Assembly: GCF_030408715.1 (NCBI RefSeq)
Contig: NZ_CP047202.1
Location: forward strand, 1 to 64,000
Direction: 5' to 3'
Length of the DNA stretch: 64,000 bases
Source: Corynebacterium confusum
GTDB lineage: Bacteria; Actinomycetota; Actinomycetes; Mycobacteriales; Mycobacteriaceae
Shown piece by piece: positions 26,805-37,824 of this stretch (positions are counted from its first letter, which is position 1; every line of letters begins with the position of its first letter). The translations under genes and the position numbers were made by a program. The notes below the pieces were generated by a model. That model made no database searches and had not been told where the DNA came from. It worked only from the letters and a program-made list of their open reading frames with translations.

Positions 26805-28722
26805 CTAGCGGCCCGTGACGAGGCTTTCCAGGTTGAACTCCCAATAACGGACTTCAACCAAGGTGTCCTTGCGGATGGTGTCCCCGGCGGAAACGGAGGT
26901 CCAGCCGATCTTGCCGGAGTCCACGGCGGCCCCGGTGCCGATCGGCGGGCCGACGCGCAGGTCCTGGGCGTTGCCTTCCCAGCCGGCCTCGCGCAGGGCT
27001 TCGACGGCCTCGTCCTCGGTCTTGCGGGTCAGCTCCGGCGCGGTCATGAGCATGCCGTTGGACACGCGCACCACCACGGTGCTGCCGGCATCGACCTCCC
27101 GGCCCTCACTTTGGACCTCGAGGACGCGGTTTTCCGGCTCCTCGGAGTCGACCAGCTCGAGCTGTGGCTCGACGTCCAGGGAGTCCAGGGTCTGGCGGGC
27201 GTCGTCCCAGTCCATGCCGGTCAGGCGCGGGATGCGCACCTGCTTGACCCCCTGGGAGACGGTCACCTTGACCTTCGAGCCCTTGGACAGCTGGGAACCG
27301 GGGGACGGTGACTGCGAGATGATCCGGCCCGCCGGGACGTCGTCGGTTTCTTCCTCGGTGATGTCATCGGACAGGGTCAAACCGGCCTCGTCGAGCGCGC
27401 GGGAGGCGGACTCCAGATCCATGTCGGTCACGTCCGGGACGTCGGTGATCTCCTTACCGGAGGAGACCGTCAGCGTCACGGTCGCGTTCTTCTGCAACTG
27501 GGAACCGGGGCCCGGGTTCACACGGATGACGTGGTCGCGCTCAATCTCCGGGTGGGCTTCCTCGTTGACCGAGACCTGCAGACCCAGCTCTTCGAGCTCC
27601 TGGACGACCTCGGCGCGCGGACGGTTTTCGACCTCCGGCACCTCGACCATCTGCGCGGTCTGTGCGGACTCGTCCGGGGCCAACGAAGGCTTCAGGTAGG
27701 CCCAGGCGAAGTAACCGATGGCGCCGACGAGCAGTAGCGCCAGGAGGGCCGTGAGCCACTTGATCCAGGCGCTGGTGCCCTCCTCTTCCTCCGCGGCGTG
27801 GGAGGCCGGGCGGGTGGAGGCCACCGGCGCGCGGTGGGAGGCGGCCGGCGCTTCGGCCTCGGGCTCGACGTGCGCGCGGGCCGCCTGGGTGACGTTGCCG
27901 TGGGCCAGGCGGCGCAGGTCCTCGGCCATCTCGTGAGCCGACTGGTAGCGATCCGCCGGGTGCTTGGCCATCGCGGTGAGGATGACCGCGTCCACATTCA
28001 CGCGCCCGGTCGGCGTGATGGAATCATCCAGGTATTCCGACGGCGGAATGGGATCTTCCTGCACGTGCTGGTAGGCCACGGAAAACGGGGTCTCGCCCTC
28101 GAACGGGGTGCGGCCGGTGACGGCCTCGTACATGACGCAGCCCAAGGCGTAGACGTCGGAGCGGGCATCGGCAGCCTTGCCGCGGGCCTGCTCGGGCGAC
28201 AGGTACTGGGCGGTGCCGATGACCGCGGAGGTCTGCGTCATGGCGGAGGTGGAGTCGTCCAGCGCGCGGGCGATGCCGAAGTCCATCACCTTCACCTGAC
28301 CCGTGTTGGTCAGCATGATGTTCGCGGGCTTCACGTCGCGGTGGATAATGCCGGCCTCGTGGGAGGCCTGCAGGGCATCCGCGACCGGGGTCAGGATCTC
28401 CGCGGCCTGCTCCGGGGCCATGGGTCCGTCCGCGCGGAAGATGTCGCGCAGGGTGCGCCCGTGGACCAGCTCCATGACGATGTACGGGATGGTCAGGGCG
28501 TTGTCCTCGACCTCGCCGGTGTCGAAGACGGCGACGATATTCGGGTGGTTGAGACGGCCTGAATTCTGCGCCTCGCGGCGGAAGCGCTCGCGGAAATTGG
28601 TGTCGTGCGCCATCTCCGGGCGCAGCATCTTGATGGCCACCTCGCGGCCCAGCATGGTGTCCTGGGCCGCGTAGACCTCGGACATACCACCGGAACCGAT
28701 GAGTTCACCGCGTTCGTAACGA

Positions 28723-28733
<11 letters not shown>
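26805..28733 (-). CDS. pknB: Serine/threonine protein kinase PknB with four PASTA domains
   Basis: PknB senses cell-wall precursors or muropeptides outside the cell and phosphorylates division and wall-synthesis proteins. The 642-residue protein has an N-terminal kinase (glycine loop GSGGMSEVY, Lys in [20 protein letters not shown] in [10 protein letters not shown], activation loop with several Thr/Ser), a membrane segment near residue 345 ([21 protein letters not shown]), and four extracellular PASTA repeats to the end. Start ATG 28733 is preferred; a GTG four codons upstream is possible. Both overlap the end of pknA, so the genes are translationally coupled. Confidence 0.96.
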
Positions 28734-30227
<1,494 letters not shown>

Positions 30228-30228
<1 letters not shown>

Positions 30229-31679
30229 TACTGCTCTCCTCCGTAGGCCTGAAGCATGGCGCGCCCGATCGGCGCGGCCACCTGGCCGCCCGTGGCGGAC
30301 TCGCCCAGGTTGCCGCCGTCCTTGACCACCACGGCCACGGCAATATCGCGGTCCGGATCGAATGCAACATACCACGTATGCGGGGGCAATCCGTCGCCAT
30401 GCTCAGCGGTACCGGTCTTGGAAGCAAAGGAATTGCCGTCGTAGCCGGACGTGGATCGCTCGGAGGCGAACATCAGATCCCGCAAGGTCGCGGCTGTCTC
30501 CGGGGTAATCGCCTCGGTGGCCTCCTTCGGCTCGATCTCGCGGACCTCTTGCATCTGCGAATCCGTGATCCGCTTGATGAGGCGCGGCTCCATGCGTTTG
30601 CCCTCGTTGGCCACGGTGCCGGCCATGATGGCGGCCTGCAGGGCGGACATGGTCACGTCGCGCTGTCCGATGGCCGACTGGGCGGTGGCGGCCGGATCCG
30701 GCAGCTCGCCCAGGTTGCCCGGGGAGGTGTCCACCCCGAGGTCGTAGTTTTCGCCCACGCCGAAGGCCTCGGCGTATTTGCGCAGCTCGTCGGCGCCGAT
30801 GCCCTCGCTCATCTGGACGAAGGCCGTGTTGCAGGACAGGGCGAAGGCCGTCTGCAGCGTCACCGAGTCCGCGCCGCCGCAGGACTGGTTGGCGTAGTTG
30901 GTCAGCTGGGTCGTGGTGTTCGGCAGCGTGATCGAGGCCTGGCCGGTCAGGGTCGACGACGGCGTGAAGCCATTGTTAAGACCCGCCGCGGTCGTGATGA
31001 TCTTGAAGATGGAGCCCGGCGGCAGCGTCTCCTGCGTGGCGTGGTTAAGCAGGGGAGCGCCGTCGGCCTCCTGCAACGCGGCCCAGTTGTCCTCCGCGTT
31101 AGGATCGCCCACCACGGAGTTTGCGTCGAAGCTCGGTGAGGAGGACATCGCCAGCACGCGCCCAGTGGAAGGCTGCAGCGCGACCGCCGAGCCCTGGTAG
31201 CCCGGCCCCACCAGCTGGTCGTAGGCCAGCTGCTGGAGCTGTGGGTCGATGGTGACCTCGACGTTGGCGCCGTCCGGCTGCTCGCCGGTCAGCTTGTCCA
31301 GCCAGTTCTGCTTCAGCAGCGAATCATCGGTGCCGTTGAGAATCTCGTTCTGGGAGGACTCCAGCTGGGAGGCGCCGAACTGGGAGGACAGGTAGCCGGT
31401 CACCGGGCCGAAGGCGGGGGACTGTGTCGGGTAGATGCGCGAGTAGGTCTCGTCGTCGCCGCCTTCGCCATTGCCGTCGGGAACGGACTGCGCTAGCACG
31501 GTGTTGCCGGCGTAAATCTGCCCGCGGGCGATGGTCTGCAGTTGGTAGAACTCCCGCATATTCTTTGGGTTTTTGGCGTACTTGTCCTCGCTGAAGGCCT
31601 GCACCACCGTGAGGTTGACCAGCAGGATGGCGGTCAAGATCAGGGAGAAGATAGCGGTAAAGCGGATGGTCTTATTCAT
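30228..31679 (-). CDS. pbpA: Penicillin-binding protein PbpA (transpeptidase)
   Basis: This monofunctional class B PBP cross-links peptidoglycan. The 483-residue protein has an N-terminal membrane anchor (FTAIFSLILTAILLVNLTVV) and a C-terminal transpeptidase domain with the three active-site motifs: SxxK in LPPGSIFKIITTA near 222, SxN in ALSCNTAF near 280, and KTGTAE near 421. It overlaps rodA by 4 bp upstream and pknA by one base downstream, so it is inside a tightly packed operon with its glycosyltransferase partner. Confidence 0.95.
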
Positions 31680-33025
31680 CGCTGAGCCTCCTGGACGGCG
31701 GGGAACAAGGACGTGCCGGCGCCGGACTGGGCCTCCTCGGCCGGGCGGTTGGCGGAATTCGAGATCCGCAGCAGCAGCGCCAGCAGGATATAGTTAGCCA
31801 TCAGCGAGGAACCGCCGGCCGCAATGAACGGCGTGGTCAGGCCGGTCATCGGCAGCAGCGCGGAGATGCCGCCGACCACGACGAAGACCTGGATGACCAG
31901 GGTCAGCGACAGGCCGGCCGCGACCAGCTTGCCGTAGGAGTCCTTGACGCTGAGCGCGGTGCGAAAACCGCGGGAGGCCAGCAGCGCGAACAGGATCAGG
32001 ATCCCGGCGAGGCCGATCAGGCCGAATTCCTCGCCGATGCCGGCCATGATGAAGTCGGAAAAAACCACCGGAATGATGTCCGGGTGGCCCTGGCCGAGGC
32101 CGGAGCCGGTGATTCCGCCGGAGGACATGCCGAACAGCGCCTGGGACAGCTGGAAGCCGTTGCTGTCGTAGTTGCCGAGCGGATCGAGGAAGTTGGAGAA
32201 GCGATCCTGGATCTTGGTGGAAATCTGCGCAATGCCGAAGCCGCCGATGGCCACGAGCACCACGCCGATGGCCAGCCAGGACACGCGCCCGGTGGCCATG
32301 TAGAGCATGCCCAGCACCGTGGAGAACAGCAGCAGGGCCGGGCCGAAGTCGTTCGACACGCCCATGATGACAATCGCAATGCCCCAGACCACCAGGATGG
32401 GCGCGAGGTCGCGCAGACGCGGCAGCGACAGGCCCAGGAAGCGGTAGCCCGCCACCGTGAACAGCGAGCGCTTCTGGACCAGCAGCATAGCGAAGAAGAG
32501 CAGCAGGAGGATCTTGGAGAACTCACCCGGCTGAATGGAAAACGACCCGATCTTCATCCAGATGCGCGCATCGGCCTGCGCCGGCTGCGGCCAGACCAGC
32601 GGCAGCGCCAGTAGGACCAGGCCGACCAGACCCAGCAGGTAGGAAAAGCGGGTCAGCGAGCGATGATCGCGCACGATGGCCAGCACGGCGATGAACAGGA
32701 TGAGCCCGGCGATGGTCCACATGACCTGCCGCACGGCCAGGTCTCGGCCCAAGGCCAGGTCCAGGCGCTGGATCATGATGAGGCCGATGCCGTTGAGCAC
32801 CGCCGTGACCGGCAGCATGATCTGATCGGCGTGCGGGGCCAGCAGGCACAGCGCCCAGTGGGCGACGGCAAAGACCCCAATGAATCCGCCGATGAGGTAG
32901 AGCACGTCTACGGACAGAATATTGCCCTGGGACAGCTCGAGACTCACCAGCGTGATCGCGAAGACCACCGTGGCTGCCACGAGCAGCCACAGCTCAGTGT
33001 TGCGCCAAACAAATTGCTTCAGCAT
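31676..33025 (-). CDS. rodA: SEDS-family peptidoglycan glycosyltransferase RodA
   Basis: RodA/FtsW proteins polymerise lipid II into glycan chains and work with a class B PBP, here the neighbouring pbpA. The 449-residue protein has about ten to twelve membrane segments and the family signatures near its C-terminal half (FSDFIMAGIGEEFGLIGL, then GLTTPFIAAGGSSLMANYI). The start codon directly follows the stop of pstP and its end overlaps pbpA by 4 bp. Confidence 0.95.
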   Translation of the reverse strand: MLKQFVWRNTELWLLVAATVVFAITLVSLELSQGNILSVDVLYLIGGFIGVFAVAHWALCLLAPHADQIMLPVTAVLNGIGLIMIQRLDLALGRDLAVRQVMWTIAGLILFIAVLAIVRDHRSLTRFSYLLGLVGLVLLALPLVWPQPAQADARIWMKIGSFSIQPGEFSKILLLLFFAMLLVQKRSLFTVAGYRFLGLSLPRLRDLAPILVVWGIAIVIMGVSNDFGPALLLFSTVLGMLYMATGRVSWLAIGVVLVAIGGFGIAQISTKIQDRFSNFLDPLGNYDSNGFQLSQALFGMSSGGITGSGLGQGHPDIIPVVFSDFIMAGIGEEFGLIGLAGILILFALLASRGFRTALSVKDSYGKLVAAGLSLTLVIQVFVVVGGISALLPMTGLTTPFIAAGGSSLMANYILLALLLRISNSANRPAEEAQSGAGTSLFPAVQEAQR

Positions 33026-34435
33026 CTAGTTCACCTCCCGGCAGTTCACGCCCGGCTGGCGCCGGAAGCCGTTGTCCTTCTTGTCCTCTTGGTTGCCCGC
33101 CTTATCGCGGCAGACCGGCAGCGCGTTATCGGCCAGCCGGGTCAGCTGCCCCTGGACCTCGTCGTAGCTGGCGGAATCCAGGTTGTGGACCACGCCGCGC
33201 TCGGTGGCCGGCAGGTCTTCGACCTTGAGCGGGTTGAACCCGGCGTCGCAGGAGCCGTTGCTCAGGCGCAGCGCGCCTTCCTTGTCGAGGCAGGCGACCT
33301 GGTAGGTCTCGTGCAAGTCCTTGCCAAAGACCGAGAAGTTGGCGCCGCGCTCGAGCTGGATCTCCTCGTTCGTCCCGGCGGTGGTGACGTAGTAGTTGTT
33401 GTCCAGGTAGTTTTTGCCCCAGACGCCGACGCCGGCGATGGCGGCGATCAGCACGGCCAGGACGACCGTGGTGGCGATCCAGGTGCCGCGGGAGCTTTTC
33501 CGGCGGCGATCGGGCTCCTCGTCGGCCGCTGCTTCCTCGGCGACCAGGCGGGCTGGCGCGGAGGCCTCGCGCGGCTGGCCCGTGGTCTTGTTCGTGTGCG
33601 GCTCGATGACCTGGGGGCGCCGCTCCAGGGCTGCCGCGCGACTGGCCGCCGAATCCGGGTGGGTCGGCTCCGGGGTATCCCCGGCCAAAGCACCCACGGC
33701 CACCGGCTCGGCCGGCGCCTCGTCGCTTTCGATGACCTCGGCGACGACCATGGTGACGTTGTCCGGCCCACCGGAGCGCAGCGCGAGTTCGATCAGCCGT
33801 TGGGCGGCTTCTTCCACGGTGCCCTGCTGGAGGGCGTCCTCGATGGTGGAGGCCGTGACGGGATCCGAGAGCCCGTCGGAGCACAGCAGCAGCCGGTCGC
33901 CCGGCTGCGCGTCCAGCATGAACAGCGTCGGTTCCACCGCGCGGCCGGTATATGCCTTGAGGATGAGTGATTTCTGTGGGTGGGAGGACACGTCGCTCGG
34001 ATCGAGCTTGCCCTCGTCCACCAAGGACTGCACGAAGGTGTCGTCCTTGGTGATCTGGGTCAGCTTCCCATCGCGCAGGCGGTAGCCGCGCGAGTCGCCC
34101 ACGTGGCAGACGCCGAACTGGGTGCCGTTGAACATCATGGCTGTCAGGGTGGTGCCCATGCCCTCGGTCTCGGGGTGGTCCTTGATGTGGTTGGCGATCG
34201 ACGCGTTGGCGTCGTTAGCGGCGCCGCCCAAAAGCGCCAGCATGTCGTTGTCTTCTGGGTCGCGGTTTAAGTGCTCCAGGTGCTCAACCATGAGCTGGGA
34301 GGCGACCTCGCCGGCGGCGTGTCCGCCCATCCCGTCCGCCAGGACTAAAAGATAAGGCCCGGCGTAGGCCGAGTCTTCGTTGTTCTTGCGGACCAACCCG
34401 CGGTCCGAAGCGGCGGTGAAATGTAGTTTCAGCAT
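33026..34435 (-). CDS. pstP: PP2C-family Ser/Thr phosphatase PstP
   Basis: PstP reverses PknA/PknB phosphorylation. The 469-residue protein has an N-terminal PP2C domain with the metal-binding motifs NNEDSAY near 20, VLADGMGGHAAGE near 34, GTTLTAM, CHVGDSRGYRL near 113 and SGGPDNVTMVV near 227. A basic linker leads to one membrane segment near 335 (TTVVLAVLIAAIAGVGVWG) and an extracellular domain of about 115 residues. It shares its start base with the fhaB stop codon (34435). Confidence 0.95.
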   Translation of the reverse strand: MLKLHFTAASDRGLVRKNNEDSAYAGPYLLVLADGMGGHAAGEVASQLMVEHLEHLNRDPEDNDMLALLGGAANDANASIANHIKDHPETEGMGTTLTAMMFNGTQFGVCHVGDSRGYRLRDGKLTQITKDDTFVQSLVDEGKLDPSDVSSHPQKSLILKAYTGRAVEPTLFMLDAQPGDRLLLCSDGLSDPVTASTIEDALQQGTVEEAAQRLIELALRSGGPDNVTMVVAEVIESDEAPAEPVAVGALAGDTPEPTHPDSAASRAAALERRPQVIEPHTNKTTGQPREASAPARLVAEEAAADEEPDRRRKSSRGTWIATTVVLAVLIAAIAGVGVWGKNYLDNNYYVTTAGTNEEIQLERGANFSVFGKDLHETYQVACLDKEGALRLSNGSCDAGFNPLKVEDLPATERGVVHNLDSASYDEVQGQLTRLADNALPVCRDKAGNQEDKKDNGFRRQPGVNCREVN

Positions 34436-34896
34436 TAGGCAACCAGCCTTACGATAGTGCGACCCATCTTAATATCCGTTCCCACTTCGATGCGTTCTGC
34501 CTGGTCGATGCGCGTTCCCGCAACGAAGGTGCCGTTGCGGGACTCGAGGTCTTCCACGAACCACTGGGAACCGCGACGGAACAGGCGCGCATGGTGGGAG
34601 GAGGCGAAGTCGTCGCCTAGCACGAAGTCGCAGTCCTGCGCGCGCCCCAGCGTGATGTCCTCCAGGGTGCCCAGCGCCATGTGAGAGCCCTGCAGCGGGC
34701 CTTCGGCCACGGTGATGTGGCGCGGCTTTTCTTTGCGGTCCTTCCGGCGCACCGCGGCGACGGGGCCGACGCTACTGCCGCCGGTGCGGGCCGCCTTGTT
34801 GGCATCCAACCGCATGGCGTTCAAGGCCACCAGGATAAACAGCCACAGTAAGACCAACAGGCCGATTCGCAGCGCGAGCAGCACGAATGAATCCAT
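34435..34896 (-). CDS. fhaB: FHA-domain protein FhaB (FipA)
   Basis: FHA domains bind phosphothreonine; FhaB/FipA links PknA/PknB signalling to the divisome. The 153-residue protein has an N-terminal membrane anchor (ALRIGLLVLLWLFILVALN) and a C-terminal FHA domain: GRAQDCDF near 88, SSHHARLF near 102 and SRNGTFV near 123, which are the conserved phosphopeptide-binding loops. It is the second gene of the fhaA operon. Confidence 0.93.
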   Translation of the reverse strand: MDSFVLLALRIGLLVLLWLFILVALNAMRLDANKAARTGGSSVGPVAAVRRKDRKEKPRHITVAEGPLQGSHMALGTLEDITLGRAQDCDFVLGDDFASSHHARLFRRGSQWFVEDLESRNGTFVAGTRIDQAERIEVGTDIKMGRTIVRLVA

Positions 34897-34923
34897 CGGT
34901 GACCTCCTAAAAATTATTGGGGT

Positions 34924-35742
34924 TTAATTGTCCAGCCCGGTGATTCGCACCTCAATGTGCGAATGCCCCAGGGTGATGACGTCGCCGTCGGCCAGCAGCC
35001 AGTTCTCGATGGGCGTGTCATTGACCGTGGTGCCGTTGGTGGACTGGAGGTCCACCAAGACTGCGTCCTGGCCGTTCCAGGTGATCTCAGCGTGCTGGCG
35101 GGAGACCCCGGTGTCCGGCAGGCGCAAGTCGGCATCGTTGGAACGTCCAATGATATTGGATCCTTCGTGGACGTGGTAGGTCCGCGAGGAGCCGTCCTGG
35201 AGGAGAAGATTCACGCTCGGACCGTTGGCAGCGGGTTCCGCGTCCTCGGGCTCGGGGCGGATAAAGGTTGTCGTGGCGGCCTCGTCAGCAGAATTACTGT
35301 TCATCTGGTCCTCCTGGGTTTCGGTTTCGTGGAAAATGGCGTCGAACCCGGTTTCTTCCTCGGGCTCATGGTCAATGAACGAAGAAACCCGCAACTGGCC
35401 GGTGCGGAGTCCGGATTCTTCGGCGATGCGAACGATGACGGGTCCCGCCAGGCCCCAGCCGCTGTTGCGGATGAACCGCGACAGCTGGTCGGCCAGGTTC
35501 TGCGGGATGTGTGGATCCTGCGAGAGGTTTTCCAGGTCCTTGGAACTGACCCCCACGAGCACCACATTGGGGCTGTAGAGGTTGTCGTCTTCGCCGCGCG
35601 TGAGGTTGTCTTGGGCCTCCTGCTTGAGCAGCTCTTCAATCTCGGCGGGCACAACGCGGCCGCCGAAGACGAAGGCCATCCCGTTGTCCAGTCCGCGCTG
35701 CAGGGCAGAGTCAAACTTGGCAAGCTTTTCCATGAGTGCCAT
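34924..35742 (-). CDS. fhaA: FHA-domain protein FhaA (DUF3662)
   Basis: FhaA binds phosphorylated MviN and regulates peptidoglycan synthesis in mycobacteria. The 272-residue protein starts at ATG 35742 with a strong Shine-Dalgarno AAGGAGGA. It has an N-terminal DUF3662 domain (about 1-120, FDSALQRGLDNGMAFVFGG), an acidic linker with a TTTF motif (a possible kinase target, near 170) and a C-terminal FHA domain (IIGRSNDADLRL, VSRQHAEI, STNGTTVND). It is the first gene of the seven-gene minus-strand operon ending with pknB. Confidence 0.95.
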   Translation of the reverse strand: MALMEKLAKFDSALQRGLDNGMAFVFGGRVVPAEIEELLKQEAQDNLTRGEDDNLYSPNVVLVGVSSKDLENLSQDPHIPQNLADQLSRFIRNSGWGLAGPVIVRIAEESGLRTGQLRVSSFIDHEPEEETGFDAIFHETETQEDQMNSNSADEAATTTFIRPEPEDAEPAANGPSVNLLLQDGSSRTYHVHEGSNIIGRSNDADLRLPDTGVSRQHAEITWNGQDAVLVDLQSTNGTTVNDTPIENWLLADGDVITLGHSHIEVRITGLDN

Positions 35743-35797
35743 GCTGCGGTCCTCCTTCGAACGTGGATGTATTCGGCTCTGGTAATAAACCTCAACC

Positions 35798-35803
35798 ATT
35801 ATA
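35798..35803 (-). promoter_or_regulatory. -10 box of the fhaA-pknB operon
   Basis: A perfect TATAAT on the minus strand, about 55 bp upstream of the fhaA ATG. No clear -35 hexamer. Confidence 0.55.
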
Positions 35804-35957
35804 GGCCGCGTATAGCACTAAAACGTAGCCGGAGCCCGAAAAGTTCCCACAGTTGATGCGTAGATCTCACTCTTTTTCCCGCGCACTAGCTGCGGATTTG
35901 TAAGTATGCGGGTATGCCGTGCTATCTTTATCTAGTCGCCAAGACAGACAATACCCA

Positions 35958-36042
35958 GCCCGGGTGGCGGAATTGGCAGACGCGCTGGCTTCAGGTGCCA
36001 GTGTCCTTATAGGACGTGCGGGTTCAAGTCCCGCCCCGGGCA
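35958..36042 (+). tRNA. tRNA-Leu(CAG)
   Basis: A class II tRNA of 85 nt: acceptor GCCCGGG/CCCGGGC, anticodon loop TTCAGGT, a long variable arm (TGTCCTTATAGGACGT) and T-loop TTCAAGT. It sits at the border between the conserved fhaA operon and the accessory region; I found no copy of its 3' end elsewhere in the window. Confidence 0.96.
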
Positions 36043-36068
36043 CAGCGAGCAGTTGTACAAACTGCGAC

Positions 36069-36119
36069 ACCGGAGGTAACAAACTCGAAAGGGTTCGTGA
36101 CCTCCGGTTTCTTCTATTT
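36069..36119 (+). terminator. Terminator of tRNA-Leu
   Basis: ACCGGAGGT (36069-36077) pairs with ACCTCCGGT (36100-36108), followed by TTCTTCTATTTTTG. Confidence 0.88.
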
Positions 36120-36582
36120 TTGTGTGAGATCATGCCGAGAATCGTACTTGTGGGGATGGAGTGGGAGAATCCTAGGTATGGCGGCTGATTGGGTATCTGG
36201 AACCTATCGGGTTCGCTTTTGTAGTCGTCAACTTCGTGGCATCAAAGTCGAATAGGTCTTTGCAGAATTTCTTGGAGCCGCAGATATTCCTCTCTTGCCA
36301 ACATTCTTAGGTGGACTTGCCTCATGTGGGACGCTTCAGACATTGGCGAGATTTTTGCTTATGCAGGCACACGAATGACAACAAAGGGCAGGGCTGTAAC
36401 CATCTTGAATACTGTGTTTCCAGAGTAGATCCTTGGGATAGGGGTATGCCTAATCCATGGTTGTAGCACTTTGCTTTCTATTCCGGGCCTTTGGGGCTAT
36501 CTACGAAGGGACACGTAGTAGTTTATTTTGATCTGTCTTTGATTACAGTTGAGCGCTCGAACGCCGATTTATTGGGCGTTTA
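36120..36582. other. Gene-free start of the accessory region
   Basis: About 460 bp of lower-GC DNA with only very short frames and no recognisable site. Confidence 0.6.
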
Positions 36583-37461
36583 CTAGTTGTTTCTAGGATT
36601 GTCACGAACCCACTGACCGTCTATGTAAGAAATTTTCGAAGCGAATTCGGTTCGTTTCATAATGTGATTGTCGAATAGTTGAATAAGTTTATCGACCATT
36701 TCCTCCAGAGAGTCCATTCGATCGGCGAGTCGCCATCGGTAGCTGGGATAGACGTTTCTTTTCCAGTCGGGCACTTCATAGGCGATCTCACACTTGATAT
36801 CGAACCCAGTGCTACTGTTTGGCGACAGCGAAGAATTAAGGTGGATTTTGGCAATGCGAAGTGGGGTGCCCGAACTGATGAAGGAGAATTCGCGATCGCT
36901 CAACTCAATTTGATCCCTAGACGTATGCATCGCGACTTCTTCAGGGATTGTGATCTCCAGCTGCTCGATAGCAAGTAGCACTTCGTAGAGCTTTCGGTGG
37001 CGGCTAGTGCGAGCCAATTCGTTGAGCCAGTATAGAGCGTGTCCTATCTTGCCAGTCTCAGAATTAAACGGTTGGCAAGTTTGCAATGCATTAACAGACC
37101 AGGGATGAAGTCCTTTTAAGCATTTTGCAGTCTTGAATTTTTCCTCAGAGTCGAAAATTGGAAACTGCCGGTTACCCGCAGCGGTGGGTGGATTCTGCCC
37201 CGTGTCAAAAATTGCGATCTCGTAGAAGAGGTTGTCCAAAGATGCTCGGAGAGCGTTAGCCCATCCGTAAAACTCTGTTGTCATTTCCGACGGATATGGA
37301 GCTGTGGCTTGCAGAAACAGTGAAATGGATTTGTCGTCGCGCTTTAAGAAGCTGTGAACTTTGTGTTCAGATCGATACTCTTGGTGGATTTCATTCATTC
37401 TGGCGCGATTTCTCTTAGCAGAGTTGAGTAATGCGATCGATCCTTCAGAATTGAATGTCAT
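36583..37461 (-). CDS. Hypothetical protein, HEPN-like
   Basis: A 292-residue soluble protein of lower GC content than the core genes. The segment YGWANALRASLDNLFYEIA (about 65-83) matches the pattern RxxLDxLxY seen in a large group of accessory proteins with HEPN-like helical bundles, and ELARTSRHRKL near 150 resembles their second conserved helix. Such genes are frequent in genomic islands but are uncharacterised. It stands alone, with no partner on the same strand. Confidence 0.6.
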   Translation of the reverse strand: MTFNSEGSIALLNSAKRNRARMNEIHQEYRSEHKVHSFLKRDDKSISLFLQATAPYPSEMTTEFYGWANALRASLDNLFYEIAIFDTGQNPPTAAGNRQFPIFDSEEKFKTAKCLKGLHPWSVNALQTCQPFNSETGKIGHALYWLNELARTSRHRKLYEVLLAIEQLEITIPEEVAMHTSRDQIELSDREFSFISSGTPLRIAKIHLNSSLSPNSSTGFDIKCEIAYEVPDWKRNVYPSYRWRLADRMDSLEEMVDKLIQLFDNHIMKRTEFASKISYIDGQWVRDNPRNN

Positions 37462-37679
37462 ATGTATCTCCAGTAAATCCCTTTGGTGGGCCTGTTAGCT
37501 GTGCCTTACAGAATTGAATTGATTTGCATGCAATTGGAAATGGATGGTGGTGGACAACTAAGCGATGATTCCGCTTAATCGAAAGGGGATGGTAAAGCCT
37601 GATCTCCTTTGGGTTAGGGCAGCTACACCCACGCCCCACACCACAAGTAGTGGGGCATGATTGTGAACCAGCACTAACG

Positions 37680-37790
37680 CTAGCAGCCGCACCTGACGAG
37701 ACCTGGAAGCGTGATTCCACCCCTGCCATTAGAAAGTCGTTCACGAGGCAAAACGCGCACAGAGCTGCCCGTAGCCGTACTTAGATTCAT
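37680..37790 (-). CDS. Short ORF related to the one at 42244-42483
   Basis: The 36-residue frame MNLSTATGSSVRVLPRERL... shares about two thirds of its first 25 codons with the minus-strand frame at 42244-42483 (TG-SVRV-PR-RL--GRGG), with mostly synonymous or conservative changes. The surrounding 77 nt (37721-37797 against 42411-42487) are about 78% identical. The product is unknown; the IS256-family element sits 27 bp upstream and would have cut off its promoter. Confidence 0.3.
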   Translation of the reverse strand: MNLSTATGSSVRVLPRERLSNGRGGITLPGLVRCGC

Positions 37791-37824
37791 CAATCTCGTC
37801 GTGTGGAGAATGCTTTCTCTAAAT